Below, one piece after another: positions 17,411 through 24,981 of a stretch of 64,000 bases of DNA; the first letter of the stretch is position 1; each line of letters opens with the position of its first letter. Source of the stretch: Fictibacillus fluitans (GTDB lineage Bacteria > Bacillota > Bacilli > Bacillales > Fictibacillaceae); contig NZ_JAUHTR010000002.1 in assembly GCF_030418125.1 (NCBI RefSeq), positions 186,001 through 250,000 on the forward strand. Reading direction: 5' to 3'. Under the pieces are notes generated by a model. That model did not search any database. It saw nothing but the letters and a program-made list of their open reading frames with translations, and had not been told where the DNA came from. A program made the position numbers and the translations under genes.

Positions 17411-18406
17411 ATGAAAGGCTTATTTATCATGGATGAAGCCCCTTTTGATTGGGTGTATCCATCAGATATACGCGAACAAATTCAAGCACTGGTTGATGGA
17501 GATCTTCCTTTTTTGACCAGGGATCAGGTTATGGATAACCTGTCATTGCTCAAGGATGTTGAAGTTGTTTTTTCGGGATGGGGAGGGCCAACGCTTGACG
17601 AAGAATTCTTGGAGGCAGCGCCCCGTCTGGATGCCGTTTTTTATGCTGCTGGAACCGTAAAAACTATTGCCACTCCGGCTTCATGGAGAAGAAACGTCCG
17701 GATCGTCAATGCGGCGGATGCAAATGCCGTACCGGTCACGGAATTTACACTGTCACAGATTCTGTTTTCCTTAAAAAACGGCTGGCGCTATGTGCGGAGC
17801 ATTCAGCAGGAACGCGCTTATCCCGAGAAATCCATATCCGCAGGAGCTGGGGCGTATGGTAGCACAGTGGGAATTATTTCATTGAGTAAAATCGGCCGCC
17901 GGGTATGTGAGCTGCTGGAGCCGTTTGATGTAAAGGTGATTGCCTATGATCCCTATGTAAGCGAAGAGGCTGCCCGAAGTTTAGGTGTGGAGCTGTGTTC
18001 ACTTGAAGAGGTTTTTCAGCGGGCAGACGTTGTTTCCCTGCACACGCCGCTGTTGGATGAAACACGGGGGATGATTACCGGAGAGCATCTCTCCCTGTTA
18101 AAGCCAAACGCCAGTTTTATTAACACTGCGCGCGGGGCCATCGTGCGGGAGGATGAAATGATAGAGGTGCTGGCGTATCGCGACGACATCACTGCGATCC
18201 TGGATGTGACGTATCCCGAGCCGCCTCTCCCTGGCTCGCCTCTATTTACTCTCCCAAATGTGGTGCTGACGCCGCACATTGCAGGCAGCAAAGGAGCGGA
18301 GTGTGCACGGATGGGACAAAGCATGCTTGAGGAGTTTCAGCGGTATTTGAAGAACGAGCCGCTGAAGGGCGAGGTACTGGAGAAGGATATGGGGATTATG
18401 GCGTAG
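17411..18406 (+). CDS. D-isomer-specific 2-hydroxyacid dehydrogenase family protein
   Basis: This 331-residue predicted cytosolic oxidoreductase has the family's catalytic triad in context: Arg in INTARGAIVRED, Glu in DVTYPEPPLP and His in LTPHIAGS. The nucleotide-binding loop is unusual, reading VGIISLSKIGR where GIIGLGxIG is expected, so two glycines are replaced by Ser. NAD binding may be weakened or altered. The ATG at 17411 follows AAAAAGGAG; it lies 23 bases after the DUF2264 stop, consistent with one operon. Substrate unknown. Confidence 0.85.
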   Translation: MKGLFIMDEAPFDWVYPSDIREQIQALVDGDLPFLTRDQVMDNLSLLKDVEVVFSGWGGPTLDEEFLEAAPRLDAVFYAAGTVKTIATPASWRRNVRIVNAADANAVPVTEFTLSQILFSLKNGWRYVRSIQQERAYPEKSISAGAGAYGSTVGIISLSKIGRRVCELLEPFDVKVIAYDPYVSEEAARSLGVELCSLEEVFQRADVVSLHTPLLDETRGMITGEHLSLLKPNASFINTARGAIVREDEMIEVLAYRDDITAILDVTYPEPPLPGSPLFTLPNVVLTPHIAGSKGAECARMGQSMLEEFQRYLKNEPLKGEVLEKDMGIMA

Positions 18407-18421
18407 GTTTTCAATCCCCGG

Positions 18422-18820
18422 CTATCGTCTCCTTGATTTGCTATGCAAAAAACATCGATCCAAAAATGCAGCGGCAAGGATTCCTGAGGTATACCTCACC
18501 AAATCAACCGGCAGAAATCCTTTGCCCAAGATTAGTGCCCCTACCACTGTATCCCGAATCTGATTGATCCCGTCAGCCTGATAGAGCTGTGAAAATTCTA
18601 TAGCAAAGCTGAACAAAATACTAAGCATCATGGCTGTAAGCAGGCTTTTCCGTACCAATAGAAACCGAAATCCAAAGTACACCATGGCTGCCCAAAGAGC
18701 GTCTCCTGCATTTTCAGCAATGATTGCTGGAAGTGAGGAGCCGTATGCTCTTGAGGCAAGGCCAAGCATAATTGTCATTACCATTAGCAAAAGATAAAAG
18801 GCACGTTTCAATTCATTCAC
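18422..18820 (-). CDS. DUF2809 family membrane protein
   Basis: This 132-residue hydrophobic protein has about four membrane helices and the DUF2809 family signature (LGLASRAYG near the N-terminus, DALWAAMVYFGFRFL, and SFAIEFSQLYQ...IRDTVVGALILGKGFLPVDLVRY). It is the only gene on the minus strand and converges on the hydroxyacid dehydrogenase with a 15-base gap and no obvious shared terminator. Its function is unknown. It separates the two sugar-use regions. Confidence 0.82.
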   Translation of the reverse strand: MNELKRAFYLLLMVMTIMLGLASRAYGSSLPAIIAENAGDALWAAMVYFGFRFLLVRKSLLTAMMLSILFSFAIEFSQLYQADGINQIRDTVVGALILGKGFLPVDLVRYTSGILAAAFLDRCFLHSKSRRR

Positions 18821-18900
18821 TCTTTCATACTAGATTAAAACTCTCTCAGATAATCTAACCTATTTTAGGCATATGTCTCAACAAATTATAACAAGAAGTG

Positions 18901-18936
18901 CCGGTGAGCTTTCTCAAAATGCTCATCGGTTTTTTT
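18901..18936 (+). terminator. Rho-independent terminator without a nearby upstream plus-strand gene
   Basis: CCGGTGAGC (18901-18909) pairs with GCTCATCGG (18921-18929), with one G-T wobble, around an 11-base loop, followed by seven Ts. The T tract is on the plus strand, yet the nearest plus-strand gene ends 500 bases earlier with the divergent DUF2809 gene between. It would stop read-through into the lacI promoter. Confidence 0.75.
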
Positions 18937-18994
18937 GTGGCTTTTTGCCCACATGAAGTGGGTAAAAAGTAGTGATAATTTTCTGAGTATTGTG

Positions 18995-19023
18995 TTGACG
19001 TAATGAATTTACTCAGGTAGAAT
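18995..19023 (+). promoter_or_regulatory. Sigma-A promoter of the LacI-family operon
   Basis: TTGACG at 18995-19000 and TAGAAT at 19018-19023 are separated by exactly 17 bases. It is the best housekeeping promoter visible in the window. The operator palindrome starts 14 bases after the -10 box, over the expected start of transcription. Confidence 0.8.
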
Positions 19024-19037
19024 AAACTCAAAATCTA

Positions 19038-19055
19038 CAGGAAAACGTTTTCCTG
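19038..19055 (+). promoter_or_regulatory. LacI-family operator, perfect 18-bp palindrome
   Basis: CAGGAAAACGTTTTCCTG is a perfect inverted repeat with the central CG step typical of LacI/GalR operators. It lies between the -10 box and the regulator's start, so the regulator probably represses itself and the operon behind it. Confidence 0.8.
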
Positions 19056-19073
19056 TTCTTGCAGGGGGTGTAA

Positions 19074-20099
19074 CTGGTTAGAATTTCAATTAAAGAAGTG
19101 GCACAAAAAGCAGGTGTTTCTGTAACAACCGTGTCACGGGTGATCAACAATAGTAAACCTGTAAGCAGCGAACTCAGAGAGAGAGTTGAGAGAGTAATAA
19201 AAGAAACCGGCTTTGCGCCGAGCGAAGTAGCCAGGGGACTGGTACACAGAAAAACCAAATTAATAGGCTTGATGATCCCAAAGGTCGCCAACACCTTTTT
19301 CTCCCAGTTAATTGAGGGAGCAGAGCAGGTGGCCAAAGCCAATGGATTTAACATTCTGCTTACCGTATCCCACATGGATATGGAAAAAGAAGTAGACTAC
19401 CTTTCTATTTTTAAAGACCGTCAATTGGATGGAATTATCTTCTCAGTCAGTCAATTCACAAATCTCCACCGCCAATTTTTTAATGAGTTCGAAATACCAA
19501 CAGTATTTCTCGGACAGCAAATCAAAGAAACTCCTTATCCTTATATTCTCATTGATAACTTTAAAGCCAGCTATGAAGCAACCAAATACCTGATTAATAA
19601 AGGCCATGAAAAGATTGGTATTTTAAAAGGGCCCGATTATGATATTTCAACCGGTTACGAACGTTACAGGGGATATCAGCAAGCATTGCAGGACGCGGGA
19701 CTTGCCGTCCATGATGATTGGGTATTCTCGGATTTTCATGATATCAATAACGGTTACCGTGGCATGAAAACCATTATGGAACAAGACGAACTTCCCACCG
19801 CCATGTTTGCCTGCTCTGACGTGATGGCGGTTGGCGCGATCAATTATTTGCAGGATCATGGATTCCGGATTCCGCAGGATATGTCCATTATTGGGTTTGA
19901 TGATGCGGAGCTGTCAACGATGTTCCGGCCCAAGCTGACCACCATCCGGCAAGACTCCTTTGAAATGGGAGCTGAGGCCATGCGCTGCTTAATTGAACAG
20001 ATTGTAGAAAAGAAAACGGAGAAAAAGGAAATCATTTTTCCTCACCAGTTGATTGAGCGGGAAAGCACTGCGGAGACTACCAATTATTTAAGGAGATGA
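19074..20099 (+). CDS. LacI-family transcriptional regulator (probable CTG start)
   Basis: This repressor of 341 residues has an N-terminal helix-turn-helix and hinge (IKEVAQKAGVSVTTVSRVIN, then EVARGLVHRKTKLIGLMIP) and a C-terminal periplasmic-binding-protein-like sensor domain ending in a KLTTIRQDSFEMG segment. The first helix needs residues upstream of the GTG at 19098; the frame is open back to a TAA at 19071, and the only plausible initiator is CTG at 19074, six bases after a GGGGG Shine-Dalgarno. It heads the SIS-ROK-importer-mannosidase-kinase operon and likely answers to a sugar or sugar phosphate. Confidence 0.9.
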   Translation: MVRISIKEVAQKAGVSVTTVSRVINNSKPVSSELRERVERVIKETGFAPSEVARGLVHRKTKLIGLMIPKVANTFFSQLIEGAEQVAKANGFNILLTVSHMDMEKEVDYLSIFKDRQLDGIIFSVSQFTNLHRQFFNEFEIPTVFLGQQIKETPYPYILIDNFKASYEATKYLINKGHEKIGILKGPDYDISTGYERYRGYQQALQDAGLAVHDDWVFSDFHDINNGYRGMKTIMEQDELPTAMFACSDVMAVGAINYLQDHGFRIPQDMSIIGFDDAELSTMFRPKLTTIRQDSFEMGAEAMRCLIEQIVEKKTEKKEIIFPHQLIERESTAETTNYLRR

Positions 20100-20102
20100 G
20101 CC

Positions 20103-20753
20103 ATGGAAACGACGGTTATGGACCACCCCTTATTGCACCGGCTGTTTACACGATACCAGATGCTGAAGAGCTGTGAAGATTCCATTATTCAAGCTTACGA
20201 AATTCTTGAAAGCGCTTATCGTGCGGGAGGAAAAGTGCTCGTTTGCGGAAATGGGGGGAGCGCATCAGACAGCGATCATATCGTGGGTGAATTGATGAAG
20301 GGCTTTTACAGCAAACGGTCATTATCCAATCAGACAAAGAGTGATTTTCATACGATGTTTGGCAAGGAAGGGCAATGGCTGGCAGATAACCTGCAAGGAG
20401 CGTTGCCGGCAATCTCTCTGGTCAGTCAATCCGGCTTGATGACGGCCTTCTGCAACGATGTGGATCCCTGTATGATGTTTGCTCAGCAGGTATACGGCTA
20501 CGGCCGAAAAGAGGACGTACTGATTGGATTAAGCACGTCGGGCAACTCAAAAAATGTTATTGCGGCCGTTAAAGTGGCCAAGGTGCTTGGCATGAAGACC
20601 ATCGGGTTTACAGGTGAGGACGGCGGAGAAATGAAGGATTTATGCGATGCTGCCATTTGTGTTCCGGAAAGGCGGACAGCAGATATTCAAGAGCTGCACC
20701 TCCCAATCTATCATACGCTTTGCCTCATGCTTGAGGAGAAGTGGTTTGTATGA
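20103..20753 (+). CDS. SIS-domain sugar isomerase (phosphoheptose isomerase-like)
   Basis: This 216-residue single SIS-domain protein is of the GmhA/DiaA kind. The N-terminal helix is followed by VLVCGNGGSASDSDHIVGEL, the phosphosugar-binding GNGGSA loop, then LIGLSTSGNSKNVIAA and ELHLPIYHTLCLMLEE at the C-terminus. A lipopolysaccharide role is unlikely in a Gram-positive. Here it lies between the LacI gene and a ROK kinase, so it probably isomerises or binds a phosphorylated aldose/ketose from the imported sugar. It starts at ATG after AAGGAGATG and overlaps the kinase start (ATGA). Confidence 0.85.
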   Translation: METTVMDHPLLHRLFTRYQMLKSCEDSIIQAYEILESAYRAGGKVLVCGNGGSASDSDHIVGELMKGFYSKRSLSNQTKSDFHTMFGKEGQWLADNLQGALPAISLVSQSGLMTAFCNDVDPCMMFAQQVYGYGRKEDVLIGLSTSGNSKNVIAAVKVAKVLGMKTIGFTGEDGGEMKDLCDAAICVPERRTADIQELHLPIYHTLCLMLEEKWFV

Positions 20754-21787
20754 AAAAGGTGCTGGCAGGCATTGATATTGGCGGAACCAAACTTGCTGTC
20801 TCTCTTGCGTTCTGTACCGGGGAGCTGACGATTTTAGAAAAGATAAGCACCGATACACCGTCTTCCCCAAAGGAAGCTGTTACTTTTTTTATCCAATCGA
20901 TTTTTCAGTTAATGAAAAAATATCATGTGAAGGAAGTCGATTCGATTGGGATCAGCTGCGGCGGTCCATTGGATTCCAAAAATGGAATCATCCTTTCGCC
21001 CCCTAATCTGCCCAATTGGGACCGGATCGATCTGTTTACTCCTTTACAGGAAGCTTTTGGCTCACCGGTTGCTCTCCAAAATGACGCGAATGCATGTGCA
21101 CTCGCAGAGTGGCAATGGGGTGCCGGAAGAGGTGTGGGCAACATGATTTTTCTAACCTTTGGCACGGGAATGGGAGCCGGATTGATTTTAAATAACCAGC
21201 TTTATTCCGGAACCAATGATATGGCTGGAGAAGCAGGTCATATCCGTTTGGAGGAAGACGGGCCGGAGGGCTATGGCAAAAGGGGATCCTTTGAAGGCTT
21301 TTGCAGCGGTGGCGGTATTGCCCGGTTTGCTCAGGAGGTTGTGCTTGGCGAGCTGGAAAAAGGGAGAATTCCAGCCTTTTGCAAGGACAAGGACCACATC
21401 CCGTTGATTACCGCTAAAACAGTTGCGCTTGCTGCCCATGAGGGTGACTCAACCGCACAATGGATTTATGAGCAGGTAGGCAGAAAGCTTGGCAGGGGAA
21501 TTGCTCTCCTGGTTGATATCCTCAATCCCGAGCGCATCGTAATCGGCAGTATCTATTCGAGGCAGCAGCAGCTGTTGGAACCGATGGTAATGGAGGAATT
21601 GAAAAAGGAATCACTTCCGCAGGCATTAAAGGTTTGTGAAATTGTTCCTGCTGAACTGGGTGAGCAAATTGGAGATTATGCCAGCCTTTCCGTCGCGCTT
21701 CAGCATTTGAAGGTTCAGCCTGATATGAAAGCGTATACAAAAACGTTCGTCAATAGAAAGGGGAAAATGGGTTATGAAGTTGATTAA
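20750..21787 (+). CDS. ROK-family sugar kinase
   Basis: This 345-residue ATP-dependent sugar kinase has the phosphate loop GIDIGGTK at residues 6-13, the catalytic Asp region ALQNDANACALAEW, the GTGMGAGLIL loop and the GEAGHIRL His. The zinc-binding cysteine cluster typical of ROK proteins is absent: the place of CxCGxxGCxE reads GYGKRGSFE. Such zinc-free members occur but may be less canonical. The ATG overlaps the previous stop (ATGA), and the 3' end overlaps the lipoprotein gene by 14 bases. A hexose kinase (mannose, glucose or fructose) is a reasonable inference from operon content. Confidence 0.85.
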   Translation: MKKVLAGIDIGGTKLAVSLAFCTGELTILEKISTDTPSSPKEAVTFFIQSIFQLMKKYHVKEVDSIGISCGGPLDSKNGIILSPPNLPNWDRIDLFTPLQEAFGSPVALQNDANACALAEWQWGAGRGVGNMIFLTFGTGMGAGLILNNQLYSGTNDMAGEAGHIRLEEDGPEGYGKRGSFEGFCSGGGIARFAQEVVLGELEKGRIPAFCKDKDHIPLITAKTVALAAHEGDSTAQWIYEQVGRKLGRGIALLVDILNPERIVIGSIYSRQQQLLEPMVMEELKKESLPQALKVCEIVPAELGEQIGDYASLSVALQHLKVQPDMKAYTKTFVNRKGKMGYEVD

Positions 21788-23123
21788 AAAGGCAGGTTTA
21801 ACAATTGCAACGGTTTCCTTAGGATTATCAGTTCTGTCGGGGTGCAGTGATTCAGCCGGTTCGGACAGCGGAAAAAAAGTGATTACCGTCGCGTACCCCA
21901 ACTGGTGGCAGAAGTGGCTTCAGGATCTGGAAAAGGATTATGAAAAAGAAAATCCAAAGGTGGATATTAAGCTCCAGCCGTTAACGGCCAATGAGGGCGG
22001 AATCAGCTCTAAAATGGCCATGATGATGAAATCAAAAAAGACAGCTCCTGATGTCGTGCTCGAAGATACATTTATGATTGATGCGGATGCAAAGGCAGGA
22101 TATTTGGAACCGCTCGATCAAAAGCTTCAAAAGTGGGGAGACTGGGACAAATTCGTTGATACAACGAAAAAAGGGATCACCGCTTCGGATGGAAAAATGT
22201 ATGGCGTTCCATTCAGCACCGATGTTCAGGGATTATGGTATAACAAAAAACTATTGAAAAAAGCAGGGGTGACCTTGCCGTATGAACCAAAAGACTGGCA
22301 AGAGGTCATGAAGACCGCTCAAGCCGTGAAAAAATCCAGCTCGAATGTGATTCCGTTATTTTTGTACGCGAGCAAAGCGACAGGAGAGTCAACGAGCATG
22401 CGTACCTTCCAGGTTTTGCACAGCGGAACTGGAGCAGAATTGTACGACTATGACAGCAAAAAGTGGACGGTCAATCAGAAAGCGGTAGAAGATTCATTAG
22501 GCTTTGTTCAGCAAGTATTTGACAAAAAGCTCGGTGAAAGCATGAGCCAGGCGGCAGACGGACAAGCAGCCCAGACACTGGCCAACGGCTTAATGCCGGA
22601 TGATAAGGTAGCGATGGTGATGGACGGCAACTGGGTTACGGCAAGCTGGAGGGAAGGCGGCAGCAAGCCATGGCCAAAAGCTCTCGATACATGGGCCTTT
22701 ACCGCATTCCCAACGCAAAAAGGCCAGGATCCGAAAACAACATCCATGTCCGGGGGCTGGGCGATGTCCGTTCCTAAAAACAGCGACGAAAAAGACCTGG
22801 CATGGAAGTTTATCCAGATGAGCACGGATAAAGAGCATCAGTTGAATTATACAAAACAAACAGGAGATATGACGGTGCGCAGCGATGTTCAGCAGGAAAA
22901 GGATTATTTGAACCAGCCGCTCGGCGTTTATAAAGAAGCCGGTGAAATGCTGAAAAAGACCAATTTCCGCCCTGCAGTAGACGGCTATCCTTCCGTATCC
23001 ACGCTCATCCAGGAAACAGTGGAAAGTGTGGCATCCGGCAAGAAAACACCGAAACAAGCCACGGCCGATTATATTAACGGGCTCAAACGACTGGTGAAAG
23101 AGAAGAATATCGAGGTTCAATAG
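21774..23123 (+). CDS. CUT1 ABC importer, extracellular sugar-binding lipoprotein
   Basis: This 449-residue solute-binding protein carries a lipoprotein signal peptide with lipobox LSGC and Cys 24, so it is membrane-anchored outside the cell. Family-1 features include KKTAPDVVLEDTFMIDADA, YGVPFSTDVQGLWYNKKLLK and SGGWAMSVPKNSDEKDLAWKFIQ. It begins inside the kinase gene with AAAGGGGAAAA upstream. A perfect 13-bp hairpin (23135-23165) follows the stop and probably allows higher amounts of binding protein than of permeases. It likely binds an alpha-mannoside or related glycan fragment, judging only from the hydrolase in the operon. Confidence 0.92.
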   Translation: MKLIKKAGLTIATVSLGLSVLSGCSDSAGSDSGKKVITVAYPNWWQKWLQDLEKDYEKENPKVDIKLQPLTANEGGISSKMAMMMKSKKTAPDVVLEDTFMIDADAKAGYLEPLDQKLQKWGDWDKFVDTTKKGITASDGKMYGVPFSTDVQGLWYNKKLLKKAGVTLPYEPKDWQEVMKTAQAVKKSSSNVIPLFLYASKATGESTSMRTFQVLHSGTGAELYDYDSKKWTVNQKAVEDSLGFVQQVFDKKLGESMSQAADGQAAQTLANGLMPDDKVAMVMDGNWVTASWREGGSKPWPKALDTWAFTAFPTQKGQDPKTTSMSGGWAMSVPKNSDEKDLAWKFIQMSTDKEHQLNYTKQTGDMTVRSDVQQEKDYLNQPLGVYKEAGEMLKKTNFRPAVDGYPSVSTLIQETVESVASGKKTPKQATADYINGLKRLVKEKNIEVQ

Positions 23124-23134
23124 CCATAAAAAGG

Positions 23135-23165
23135 GAGAATGAAATCCTGAAGGGATTTCATTCTC
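23135..23165 (+). terminator. Perfect 13-bp hairpin between binding-protein and permease genes
   Basis: GAGAATGAAATCC (23135-23147) pairs with GGATTTCATTCTC (23153-23165) around a five-base loop. No T tract follows. It is likely a processing/stability element or partial attenuator giving differential expression. Confidence 0.7.
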
Positions 23166-23186
23166 TATTCACAAAGGGTGATGGAA

Positions 23187-24122
23187 ATGGACACAACCGC
23201 AGAAACATCGATGAAGCAAAAGTGGAATACCCAGGGAAAGAAAAAGTCTTCAAACAAAAGAAAATGGCTTCAAGCCCTTATTTTTTTATTGCCATCCTTG
23301 CTTTTACTCGGCATCTTTTTTGCCGGTCCGATCATAATGACCTTTTATTTTGCCTTTACCGACATGTCATTGACCGGTGCCTCAGCACAAAATATCCAGT
23401 ATGTCGGCTTTCAAAACTTCACCAATATGTTTCAGGATCCTTCGTTTAAAACCTCCTTTATGAAAACGATGGTTTTCCTCCTGATGTCAGCCATATTGGG
23501 TCAGCAGGTGCTTGGCTTTATCCTGGCGATGCTGATGAGAGAAAAGAACGCGACCGTCAGACGGATTACAGGAACTGCCGTAATTGCCGGGTGGGTAACG
23601 CCGGAGATTATCTGTGCGTTTGCTTTTGTTACCTTTTTTAGTGATAACGGTACGCTTAACCATTTACTTAACATTTTTAATTTCGGTCCTGTTTCCTGGT
23701 TATACACATTTCCAATGGCTGCCGTTGTTATTGCTAACATATGGCACGGAACCGCCTATTCCATGATGATGTTTCAGGCGGCGCTTGACGGGGTGCCAAA
23801 GGAAATCCATGAAGCTGCCATGGTCGATGGAGCCGGAAGATGGCAGAGATTGTGGCGCATCACGATCCCTTCGATCAAAAATACGATTTCAACCAATCTG
23901 GTCGTCATCACGCTCGGAACGCTGGGGGTCTTTTCCCTCATCTATACCATGACAGGCGGAGGGCCGGCGAATTCCACCTCCACCATGCCAGTGTTTATGT
24001 ATAAGCAGGCCTTTGTGAACTATCAGCTCGGTTATGGTACAGCCATCTCATTAATTCTATTGCTGATCGGCATCACGTTCAGTCTGCTGTACATTAAATT
24101 CCTGAAAACCGATCAAGAATAG
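23187..24122 (+). CDS. CUT1 ABC sugar importer, permease subunit (MalF/UgpA type)
   Basis: This permease of 311 residues has a charged N-terminal tail and about six membrane helices. The EAA loop reads EIHEAAMVDGAGRWQRLWRI, and the following MTGGGPANSTSTMPVFMYKQ stretch is typical of this subunit. Of three clustered in-frame starts (GTG 23178, ATG 23181, ATG 23187) the last has the best spacing from AAAGGG. The partner permease starts 13 bases after the stop. Confidence 0.92.
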   Translation: MDTTAETSMKQKWNTQGKKKSSNKRKWLQALIFLLPSLLLLGIFFAGPIIMTFYFAFTDMSLTGASAQNIQYVGFQNFTNMFQDPSFKTSFMKTMVFLLMSAILGQQVLGFILAMLMREKNATVRRITGTAVIAGWVTPEIICAFAFVTFFSDNGTLNHLLNIFNFGPVSWLYTFPMAAVVIANIWHGTAYSMMMFQAALDGVPKEIHEAAMVDGAGRWQRLWRITIPSIKNTISTNLVVITLGTLGVFSLIYTMTGGGPANSTSTMPVFMYKQAFVNYQLGYGTAISLILLLIGITFSLLYIKFLKTDQE

Positions 24123-24135
24123 GAGGCGAATCCAT

Positions 24136-24969
24136 ATGAAAAAAATGGGCTATCGGCGAACCAAAAATATACTCCCTTACTTCTCTTTATTATTTATTGC
24201 GGCCATGTTTATTCTCCCGCTCCTGTGGGTGATCGTGGCTTCGTTCGATTCACAGGCACAACAGTCATTGAAGCTTCCGGACTCGTTTACATTGTCAAAT
24301 TACTCGTCCGTTCTTTCTGATCCTGCTAACCAGAGAGCGTTTATGATCGGTCTCTTGCTTTCAGGCTGCCAGACGCTGATCGTTGTGTTTTGCTCTGCTT
24401 TAGCGGCATATCCATTATCACGATTTAAGTTGAAAGGAAAACAGAAGCTGATGCTGGTCATTCTCTTTTTGACGTCGCTTCCGATCACCGCTGTTATGGT
24501 TCCTGTGTATCAATTGTTCCTCATGATCAATCTGCAGGATTCAATCATTGGAACGATGCTGTTTTTGTCTGCTTCTTCCCTTCCTTATGGGATTTGGATG
24601 ATGAAAAACTTTATGGACAATGTGCCTGTTGAACTTGAAGAATCCGCGTGGATTGACGGCGCGTCTTTGTTCACAAGTTTGCGGCGTGTAGTGGCACCGC
24701 TTATGGTTCCTGGACTATTTACGGTGTGTATTTTTACCTTCATCGGAAGCTGGGGCAATTTCTTTGTTCCGTTTATTCTGCTGCAGTCACCGGATAAGCT
24801 TCCGGCTTCGGTCACGATCTTTCAGTTCTTCGGACAATTCGGCACGGTTCAATATGGCCAGCTTGCCGCGTATTCCATGCTGTACATGATTCCGACCTTT
24901 GTACTCTATGGCATTGCCCAACGGTATATGTCCCAGGGATTCGTGTTAAGCGGCGCCGCAAAAGGCTAA
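24136..24969 (+). CDS. CUT1 ABC sugar importer, permease subunit (MalG/UgpE type)
   Basis: This 277-residue permease has six predicted membrane helices and the EAA loop ELEESAWIDGASLFTSLRRV followed by VAPLMVPGLF. It starts at ATG behind AGGAGGCG and pairs with the preceding permease. The alpha-mannosidase gene begins 12 bases downstream. As with the first importer, there is no ATPase gene in the operon. Confidence 0.92.
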   Translation: MKKMGYRRTKNILPYFSLLFIAAMFILPLLWVIVASFDSQAQQSLKLPDSFTLSNYSSVLSDPANQRAFMIGLLLSGCQTLIVVFCSALAAYPLSRFKLKGKQKLMLVILFLTSLPITAVMVPVYQLFLMINLQDSIIGTMLFLSASSLPYGIWMMKNFMDNVPVELEESAWIDGASLFTSLRRVVAPLMVPGLFTVCIFTFIGSWGNFFVPFILLQSPDKLPASVTIFQFFGQFGTVQYGQLAAYSMLYMIPTFVLYGIAQRYMSQGFVLSGAAKG

Positions 24970-24981
24970 GGAGGCTACTTT

